From: Lithospermum erythrorhizon
Lineage: Eukaryota; Streptophyta; Magnoliopsida; Boraginales; Boraginaceae
Direction of reading: 5' to 3'
Assembly (NCBI GenBank): GCA_019722365.1
Contig: JADFUC010000413.1
Span: 124,001 to 188,000 of the forward strand
DNA: 64,000 nucleotides
The position numbers were made by a program, and so were the translations under genes. Position 1 is the first letter of the stretch. Each line of letters opens with the position of its first letter. This document shows positions 56,001 to 64,000 of the stretch, one piece after another. The notes beneath the pieces were generated by a model that was not told where the DNA came from, made no database searches, and saw nothing but the letters and a program-made list of their open reading frames with translations.

Positions 56001-57838
56001 AACGTGCCCGTCGTCGAGTAGTCGGCCCATTGCCTAAGTTGGCTTGCTCTCCCAAGAGTGGCCAGTACGCTTGACTTGATTAAGGTTGGGCGATGGTGAG
56101 GTTATGTGGTTTGGAAGGAAACTGTCTTCTTGAGTAATTGCCCCCACTTTCTTTCGATAGGGATGCCCAGTATCTGTGATACTTGCGAAGTTGAGCCGTG
56201 CTTCGGTGTGCCTCCCTCGAGGTCTCTTTGACTCACAGGAGTTCTATGACTTTGCTTTCAATAGCTCGTCAAACATTGAGGTAGCGTCGGACTCAAGAAG
56301 GGATGGTCACCCTGCTTTGCGTCTCTTTAAGTGTGAGATGTTCATGCTCCGTGGTGATCCGCCACTCGACGCTGCTTAGTTTCCAGAGGAGAACTTTGTT
56401 GTTTTTTTGAACTCCTTTGCATGTGCTTTTTTCTTTTCGGTCTTGAGGAAGCATCCTTTGGCTTCCTTGGATCATATTGCTTAAGTAAAATTTGTAGAAG
56501 CTTGAGAGGGCGTCTCATTTTTGTTTTGCGATAATGATGAGCTCAGGAAGTGAGCTCTTGTTTTCGAAGATTACAGGAAATATCCTCAATATGCTACTTG
56601 GTCCCGATGCCTGTCTTGCATACATCTTTGATGGGCGATGGCCCGGTGACTTTGAGAGCCTATCTTTTTGCATTTCAAGTTGGGCTTCTCCATTAGAGTT
56701 GATGAAAGAAGTTATATTGCTTTCTCTTTTCTTTGCTTTGTGTGATTAGCTCCATGTGTGTGCTTGTCAGCACGTACTAAAGAAATGATTGAGGAATTTG
56801 CTTTCGGTTAGGCCAAGCATGCATGGAGGCCGGGCTTCAAGTTAGTGTACCGATCGAGGCAGCGTTCCACTTTGAGGGAGGGAGCGAACTATTTGACCAT
56901 TTCGTCCCCTTTCGGTCCTAACATTTGTTGCGTATCTCTCAACAAAGTGGGTTACATGTTGTTTGGAGTTCGATTCCGTCAAAGTGTTGGAACTTGGGTG
57001 TGATAGCCCTTTGGCATTTCAAGCTGGTCTATGCTGGAAGTGTAGGGGCATTATGTAGGTGTATGAAGGTGATGCCGATCTAAATTGCCTTTTATTTCCT
57101 CAGTATATACTCCGCTTGGTGTGTTGTTGGACCATTCCATCTATTTTAATAGTAGGTTTCTCTTTTCTTTGTTGGTCCATCATGAACTTGAAGGGCCTTG
57201 TGTGGGGATAGATGAGTGCGTCTTATCTCCCGTTCCGGAGGTCACTTAGGCTTTCTTTTTGTTTTAAGAGTAGCCCATTTACTCTTGTTACATGCTCTTG
57301 TGGTCAACTATCTTTCGACATCGAGCAATAGAGTCATCTTGATGTTCGCGTTTTTTTAACAAATTTTTTCATCCACAATCGGTGAAGTCATACGCTTTCT
57401 TACAGAGAGAAATGATACCGATCGTCGTTGTTGGTCTTTGGGTAATATGTAGAGCGATTGTATGAACGAGAATCGAATTGCAAATCTAGTAGGTGTCTGG
57501 GTGTAGAACCATAGTTGCTTGAGTTCTCGAGAAGCTTGTCCGTTGGAGTCCTCATATGTGTTGAGGATTTCGTAATTTTGTCTATGCGCTAGCTCACTAC
57601 TGTTGTGACTTACATTCTGCTGGGAAAACTCACGGCAATATGTTGGCACGAGACTTCGGCGATGTCGGTGAGGATGTCACGGGCGGTCGTGTATTTAACG
57701 GACTGCCTTGTGGTGACTCCTTCTCCTTGTAGTATCCTTTGATACATGGAGAGGAGTTGAGATAGTCCCTTTGGAAACATCTTGGTTGTCTGTGAAGGGT
57801 AGTTGGCCGTCCCCTGAGAGCGTACCCTGAGACTATAA
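50100..57838. other. Interior of the large repeat, no recognisable genes
   Basis: Short open frames only, up to 112 codons, none with a family I know. A plus-strand frame at 54136-54378 reads LLRDLYPQGSYIRRPVSSSF and MNFVLNRFPWMRGTFVPIEL and is the most protein-like. A diverged copy of its DNA lies about 420 bp downstream. CTTG- and TTTGAT-rich words dominate the plus strand. Confidence 0.5.
51899..52021 (+). repeat. 31-bp tandem repeat, four units
   Basis: Units start at about 51899, 51930, 51961 and 51993 with TGTTAGGCACTTTATGCTCTT and end in a variable ACCCATGAGC / ACCAAAGAGT / ACCCGGTGAGT segment. Nearly identical cores. Confidence 0.9.
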
Positions 57839-58786
57839 TGCAAAGAAGAATTTTTATTATTTATCTTAGGGAGTACAAATAAAACTCATTGTAGGGAAAA
57901 ATTCTTCAATGTATAGGCTTTATCAAATCGAAAGGATGGGGCCCAGCTCCAAACTATGGATCCTGGCGTTTCAGCGGCGATTTGTGAGATGCTTTATTAT
58001 GACTTAATGCTTGATTTGATTTGGATTAGATTTAGATAGAAGCTCTATGAAAATTTGGATATGTGTCCTAGTTTTTGATGGACTTGAGGCCGAATTAGAC
58101 TTGGATATGAGTCAGTCGTGGAGACGCCAAGGCGTATTTCCGTGTTGGTTGTATGGACTTGATCTTGGGTCTTGGACTTGATCTCCGGTCTATGTTAGAC
58201 TTGATGGACCTACTGCAAGTGTCTTGCAGTATGGGACTTGGGTTTTAGCAGCTGGCGAGGTGGGGCTTTCACCCCTTTTTGCGGTGGAACTTGTGGATTG
58301 TGTTACTTGTCTTTGATGGGACTTGATTGGGATAGAACTGCGAGGCTTCGAAGAGCTGTGTGGGTAGTGACAAGCAAGTTATTGAAGCACGATATGCGGC
58401 TTAGCACAACTTTGTACTACGATTGGCCTTATGACTTTTGATGTAGAGTGGGACTTAGTGAGATTTGGCCTCACTTGGATTTGATTTAAGCTTTGAAGCA
58501 ATGTTCAACTTCCCAAACTTTATACTACGATAGCCTTAGCAACTTGTTCTTTGTAGTGATGATCAATATGAAGGTTGAGTATCTGACCTTGTTGATTGAC
58601 TTAGCGATCAATCAAACAAGGCCTTAGCGTCGTGTTTCCTCCATGGACTCCGGTTATAGGAATTTGAATATTTAGTGTATTTTCTATATATCTAGAACTT
58701 GATGAATCAAACACATGAGATTTTTCAAGTGTTCGGCTTATTCACGAATATTGAGCGTTAACTGAAATTTGTATGAGATTGCCATA
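57839..58786 (+). repeat. LTR-like copy 2
   Basis: Direct copy of 47253-48223, about 10.6 kb downstream, with many substitutions and small indels. For example, about 35 bases present at 48148-48180 are missing here. It ends at TTGTATGAGATT, where it meets the inverted copy 3. Confidence 0.75.
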
Positions 58787-58794
58787 CGAGGGGA

Positions 58795-59764
58795 ATAAAC
58801 TAAATAGCCCCTAATTGTTCATAAATCTTGCATGAATACCACAAAATCTCGATTTGATTAAATCAAGTTCGTATATGAGGAATACACTAAGCGTTCGAGT
58901 CCACATAAGCTGGATTTCAAGCGAGAGGCTCTTATTTGCCAAAACCCCTGTTTGATTGTCAGTATCATCAACAATGTTGGAGCGATCCACGCCCGTCGCG
59001 ATCATGACTACGTCAATAGGCGCTGAGCCGTTGTAGCATAAGCTAGAAGCCAGTATAGCGGCTTCGAGCTTAAATCAAGTCGTCAGCTACGGCCCGATAA
59101 GGCGCCAAGGCGTTGTAGTATAAGCTAGAAGTGGCGTCGACTGGCACCGAAAATCAAATCAGTGATGTTAAATCTCACTAAATACCACTAAAGACAAGTA
59201 AGCGCCATTTCTGAAGTCGCGGAGAAAGCGATACGCTTATCTATTTCTGGCGGTCGCTTGAATCATACCCTTAAATCTCATTGTAAAAGTTGAAAGTCCC
59301 ATCCAATGACACTAAACCAAGTCCCACGTTGTGAACCGTGTAGTAAGTCATCCAGTACGGAAATGAATTTGGAGATCAGTCACGAGACCAGATCAAGTCC
59401 ATACAACTGACACGAGAATACGGCTGCTAAGGCTTGACTCCGGACCACATCAACCAGACCAAGTCTCAAGTCCATCAAGGCAGGACACATATCAGGCTCG
59501 TAATAGAGCACCTATCCAAATCAAATCAAGTCAAGAGTCAAGCTCAAGCCGAGCTCGTACAGCTCTATCGAGACCAAATCCAAGTCGAAGCAAAAGCGAG
59601 ATGTCTCATGAAAATAAATCAGAAGCCAAACGCTTATTGATTAATAGTTTTAAGCCGATCGTCATAACTTGATTTGATAAAGCTTGTGGTGGGGGAATTT
59701 TTCCTAAATAAATTTTATTTTGTACCCCTTTAAATAAATAATAAAAATTCTTCTTTGCCTTACA
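58795..59764 (-). repeat. LTR-like copy 3, inverted
   Basis: Its reverse complement starts TGTAAGGCAAAGAAGAATTT and runs through GGCTTGAGCTTGACT, GTATGGACTTGATCTGG, GTGGGACTTGGTTTAG and AAGATTTATGAACAATTAGG to GGCTATTTAG. All correspond in order to copy 1. Copies 2 and 3 lie tail to tail, forming an imperfect palindrome of about 1.9 kb. Confidence 0.75.
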
Positions 59765-61036
59765 ATATTGTGATAAGATTGAAATCATATTTGACATTTA
59801 TATAAAAATGAGTACAGAGATAATATTACATTATTACATACAGTATATGAATGATAATTTATTAGGGAGTAATTTATATATTATATGTCGAAAATATCTA
59901 AAATTTGAATCAAAATTTCTAAAATTCGGATCGAAATACCCAAATTTTTTAATAAAATGAGACGATCGGGGGCAGGACAGAAAAAGCAGGAATGAAATTG
60001 TCGCAAACGATAATTTATTGGGTCGGTACAAACTTTTTTGCCCTATATGTGTCCCGATAATAATAATTTCCGATCCATTCCGATCGAATTTTTTACCCAT
60101 GCCCAAACCGAACCAATAACAACACTAAAAACCATAAAAATAACTCGAACCACATGAATAGACTTGGTCTCTTGGAAGGTCTTGTTTTATCCATAGGAGA
60201 TTAAACTATCTTCAATTTAATTTGATAAGTTATCGATCTAGCAATCCCGTGAAATTATGCCATTATTGAAACTATATTCTCTTGGTTTTACTTGGGCAGT
60301 TACAATTATTTATATCATGTGAAGTTAGTCCCCAATATTTTGGGTTAGCTCAAGTACAAATGAAGTCATGCTTGCTAATCTCAATTAATGATCATGCTAA
60401 TAGTTCAAATATTGTTTATGCTTCATCTTAACCAAGAAAAGCTATAGCCTATAGGGTGTATTTTGATAATAATGGACCATCTACTTATTTAATGGACTCA
60501 ATGTTCATGACCTCTTGAATGGAAGTGGGATTTTAGATATTTTAACAAAAATATTTGAATTAAATTATTATTATATATATGTAAATTAGTTTAAAATTTG
60601 AAAATTCAATCATTAAAATTCATAACTGATAAATCTTTTTTTTTCATATGGAGGGAGTACATTTTGATGCATAAGTGACGATGGTCTTTTCACGCAGTTT
60701 ATGGCTCATTTTATCTGCTCTTATTTTTATAATATTATACATTATATATTAAAATGTTTAACATGCTTGTCGCGATCTTACGCCAATATATGGGTATAAT
60801 CTTGCCAAAAAGTATGGGGAAAAAGGTTGATTATCTTTTTGAACATGTTTTTAATAATTCAACGGTTGTCATGATGCTGAAAGACTTTGTTTTGGACTTC
60901 CAACCAAGTACTCGTCAACTCTATAGACATGAACTAGGACATCATCATCAATATCTATATCAATAATTTTCTTCAGTTTATTAGTGAATTATTATTTGTA
61001 CAAGTTTGATCACAAAAAAACCAAAAAACAAGAAAC
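59765..61036. other. Intergenic region upstream of the NLR gene
   Basis: AT-rich, no gene. ATGGAGGGAGTA at about 60648-60659 is the end of a TACTCCCTCC-type MITE read in reverse. The last ~60 bases before the ATG are A/C-rich, as in a 5' leader. Confidence 0.5.
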
Positions 61037-64000
61037 ATGGCAGATGCTGCAGTTGGGTTCTTGCTAGAGAATTTGAAGCATCTCCTACTCTACAATGCAG
61101 ACTTACTTGGTGATGCAAAGAACCAAGTTGAAGGACTTCACAAAGATCTCATTCTTTTCAAAGCTTTCATCAAAGACTCAACTGAGAAAAGGACAACTAA
61201 TCATACTCTTCAAGCTTTGGTTGATAATATCAAAAGTGTAGTTGATAAAGCTGAAGATGCCATTGACAGGTTTGTTGTTAAATTTAATATTAACATGTGT
61301 TAATGCGAAGAGGCTCCCGCCCAAGTGGGTATAGGAGGTTGTTTCGGAATTGATCCAACAGTAAAGTAAAGTGTAAACACTATCTACTACTCCGTACTTC
61401 ACAATAGATAACAAGCTAGGAACCATTATATTCAAATGTGTTAGAATATAGAATCTTTGACTCGATAAAATCTTTTATAGGTTTGTTGTTGAGAAGGCCA
61501 AATACAGAGCAAGAAACCCACTTGGAAAAGCTGCTCATGTGTTTGTTCATTCTGTGACGATTAGAGATGTTGCTAAGCTTATTGAAAGTATTAGGAAAGA
61601 AGTAAAGAGGATTTATGAAGAGAAACAGTTTGGATTTCAGACTTTGACCAGGACTGGAGATTTTCCTGAGAGAAATGCACAGAGACAGGTAAATTCTCAA
61701 TTTTATGCTTTAGCTTTGCAAATTGCTACTTACAATTTCCTATATTTTCATCTTGATCTTGGCTGAATATAAAGTATATGTTAACTTGCATTTTGTCCAT
61801 TTGTTCATATAGTAGACTTTGTTACTTTTATTCATTACATGGCACAGTGTCTCTTAAGGGACTCTCGCCTAACGAGGTAAGGGGGCGGATAGTATGCAAC
61901 CTTGCCCTTTTGTTAACGACTATTTCCGAATTGACTACTCTGTACAACTTTACAATAGATAAGAAGAGTAAGTAGTGTAATAAGCAATTTTGTTACTCCT
62001 ATCTGTATTTACACCTTCCTTATGTAAATAAGTAGCTTGCTGTTAATAACTTATAAATAGATGTGAAATATTTAATATAGCATATTGCTGAGGTTTAGGT
62101 TACTTCTAACTCCCATTCATTGCTTTCTTTGCTAACCAGTACATACTTACTCTTCAAACAGTCTCCAACAGTAGAGGAAGATAATGTGGTTGGTTTTGAT
62201 GATGAGGCGAAAACTGTGATCAATCGACTCATTAAAGGGAACATGGATCTAGATATCATAACAATCATTGGGATGCCAGGTCTTGGAAAGACAACATTAG
62301 CAAGGAAGGTCTACAATGACCAGGCTGTTGAATATGAATTCTTTACAAGAGCATGGATTTTTGTCTCTCAGAATTACAGCAGGAGAGAAATATTCCTATC
62401 CCTCTTGAGCATTTTTGTTCAAACCACAGTTACAGCACACAAATCAGATGACCAACTAGCTGATGAGCTCCGCAAACATTTAGAGAAAGGTAAATACCTA
62501 ATTGTCGTGGACGATGTTTGGGCTGAAGGGGCTTGGGATGATTTGAAAAGGGCATTTCCGAACAACAAAAAGGGTAGTAGGATCTTGATAACTAGTCGGA
62601 ACAAAAAGGTTGCCACCCATGCCAATCCCACCAATGGAACTCATGACTTGAAGTTCCTTACCACAAAAGAAAGTTTGGAGTTGCTGGAGAAGAAAGTCTT
62701 TGGTACTGAAAAGTGTTCTTCCGATGAACTTCAAACCCTTGGGTTACAGATAGCTGCAAAATGTGAAGGACTTCCACTTGCAATAGTGGTGATCGCTGGT
62801 ATTCTCTTGAATAACCGGGCTTCAAATGACTGGTGGAAGCAAGTGGCAGAGAATGTTAGCTCATTTGTTATCACGGATCAAGAAAGATTCACAGATGTTT
62901 TAGCATTGAGCTATAATCACTTGCCGTACCACTTGAAGTCATGTTTTTTGTATTTAGGGGTCTTCCCTGAAGACTATGAGATCCCTGTCTGGAGATTGAT
63001 CCACCTCTGGATTGCAGAAGGATTTATAGAAGAAAATGGCGACCTTAACCTGGAGGAGCTAGCCGAAGCGTGCGTGGATGACCTTGTCAATAGGAACTTA
63101 TTGATGGTTGTGCAGAGGAGGTATAATGGGAGGATCAAAACATGTCGTGTGCATGATATGTTATTTGATTTCTGCAAGAAGGAAGCTGAAAAGCAAAACT
63201 TCTATCAAGAGATAAAGAAGTCTGAGCAGGCAACTCTAGGACCATCTGAGAAGCATCGGCGTGTTTGCATTCATTCCGGTGTGATGAATTATCTGTCTTC
63301 AAGGCCTAAGGGAGAACGTGTCCGGTCATTTCTAAGTTTTGCCCCGGATGAGATTGCTATGCCTCGAGATGCAATTTCTATAATCCCTAATGCGTTCGAG
63401 TTGCTCAGGATCTTGGATATTAAGTCCATTTCTTTTGACATTTTCCCAAAGGATATACTCCACCTGGCTCTTTTGAGGTACATTGCTATCTGCTGTAACA
63501 TCAAGGCAATCCCACGAGACATCTCCAAATTATGGAATATGCAAACTATAATTTTCATAACATCACGGCGTACCTTAGATCTTAAAGATGAATTCTGGAA
63601 GATGTATCAACTGAGACATCTTCGCACAAATGCATCTGCTATATTGCCTCCACCTTCCCCTAACACCCCAAAAGGTAGGGAAAGTGTGCAGTCCCTTTCC
63701 ACAATAGCACCTGAAAGTTGCACAGAACAGGTTCTCGAGAGGACACCCAATATAAAAAAGTTGGGTGTCCGGGGAAGACTAGCCATACTTTTGGATAATG
63801 GATCTAATCTGTTTGACAACATTGGAAAACTGCAGCACATCACAAATTTGAAGCTTTTCAATGATGTTTACCAGCATCTGTCTGATCAAGGAAAAATACG
63901 GGGACTTCCTCCAGCTTACAAGTTCCCAACAAAGCTAAAGAAACTCACCTTATCAGATACCAAGCTTGATTGGAAGTACATGCAAATAATTGGAAATTTG
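61037..64000 (+). CDS. CC-NB-LRR immune receptor, R1-like, partial (continues past the window)
   Basis: Exons 61037-61269, 61481-61688 and 62162 to the window end give 760 codons in one frame with no stop. NLRs of this type detect pathogen effectors and trigger cell-death immunity. An Rx-type coiled coil comes first, with an EDVID-like AEDAIDRFV. The NB-ARC domain follows: P-loop GMPGLGKTT (about residues 184-192), RAWIFVSQNYS, kinase-2 YLIVVDDVW, GSRILITSR, GLPL as CEGLPLAIVV, RNBS-D CFLYLGVFPEDYEI, and VHD in the MHD position (CRVHDMLFDF). Leucine-rich repeats begin near 63370 (FELLRILDIKS, LALLRYIAICCNIKAIP, LWNMQTIIF). The best resemblance is to the Solanum R1/late-blight-resistance-like clade. 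All nucleotide-binding motifs are intact. SINE-like repeats sit in both introns. Confidence 0.95.
61280..61478 (+). mobile_element. SINE-like repeat, copy B, forming NLR intron 1
   Basis: AGAGGCTCCCGCCCAAGTGG at about 61310, GGTTGTTTCGGAATTGATCC at about 61337 and a CTACTACTCCGTAC...CACAATAGATAA block near 61384-61411 match copy C in order. The whole insert is flanked by a perfect 12-bp direct repeat, AGGTTTGTTGTT, at 61268-61279 and 61479-61490. These repeats coincide with the exon 1 / intron and intron / exon 2 borders. Confidence 0.6.
61827..61988 (+). mobile_element. SINE-like repeat, copy C, in NLR intron 2
   Basis: A ~160-bp body flanked by the 9-bp direct repeat TTTGTTACT at 61818-61826 and 61989-61997. 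TGGCACAGTGT at about 61840 resembles a Pol III A box. It is followed by AGGGACTCTCGCCTAACGAG, GGATAGTATGCAACCTTGCC, CTATTTCCGAATTGAC and ACAATAGATAAGAAG, shared with copies A and/or B. Confidence 0.6.

Larger units (their letters stand above)
47253..59764. mobile_element. Large non-coding repeat with LTR-like ends (LARD-like), rearranged
   Basis: A sequence of about 950 bp beginning TGTAAAGAAG or TGCAAAGAAG occurs three times: 47253-48223 (+), 57839-58786 (+) and 58795-59764 (inverted). The 9.6 kb between copies 1 and 2 has a composition unlike the flanks and only short open frames. None matches gag, protease, reverse transcriptase or integrase motifs that I can recognise. A large retrotransposon derivative with noncoding interior fits best. 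The inverted third copy makes both outer ends of the region mirror images, so a long-TIR DNA transposon cannot be excluded. No clear target-site duplication is visible. Confidence 0.6.

Noticed and set aside
60754..60966. 70-codon plus-strand frame just upstream of the NLR gene
   Set aside because: No recognisable family and it sits in the probable NLR promoter.

Overview
This is nuclear DNA from a flowering plant, almost certainly a eudicot. The genes are split by many short AT-rich introns with GT-AG borders. The intergenic DNA is AT-rich and full of retrotransposon debris. The gene set is plant-specific: a B3-domain remnant, a type I MADS-box gene, Agenet/BAH chromatin readers and a CC-NB-LRR receptor. 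Short TACTCCGTA and TACTCCCTCC motifs, common in some Caryophyllales and related eudicot genomes, are scattered through the window, but they do not fix the family. Layout. 0-2.9 kb: decayed coding-like DNA without an intact gene. 2.9-4.7 kb (+): five-exon NADPH-dependent 2-alkenal/double-bond reductase. 5.05-5.25 kb: two decayed U6 snRNA copies in opposite orientations. 5.9-6.35 kb: broken B3-domain gene. 6.8-8.9 kb (-): five-exon, probably plastid-targeted histidine-phosphatase-like protein that lacks the catalytic histidine motif and contains a GC-AG intron. 10.2-15.1 kb (+): five-exon BAH plus double-Agenet protein with a disturbed first exon. 16.2-27.2 kb (+): small heavy-metal-associated (HMA) domain gene whose second intron is 10.4 kb long and filled by nested LTR retrotransposon remains. 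29.0-35.1 kb (+): twelve-exon PRP4-type kinase. 38.8-40.5 kb (+): five-exon IST1-like ESCRT gene. 41.6-42.2 kb (-): single-exon M-gamma-like MADS-box gene. 42.2-47.2 kb: AT-rich DNA with a foldback element. 47.25-59.76 kb: a large repeat without recognisable gag or pol, bounded by copies of a ~0.95 kb sequence present three times, two direct and one inverted. 61.0-64.0 kb (+): the first 760 codons of an R1-like CC-NB-LRR gene that runs off the window. The genes are not an operon or pathway; they are independent housekeeping, chromatin, splicing, trafficking and defence genes separated by repeats. I did not find an obviously new multi-gene system. The strongest observations are: an NLR intron whose ends carry a perfect 12-bp direct repeat around a SINE-like sequence, suggesting a transposon-derived intron; the tail-to-tail arrangement at 57.8-59.8 kb; the U6 pseudogene pair; and the HMA gene spanning 10 kb of nested transposons. 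All exon borders were placed by reading frame and splice consensus only.
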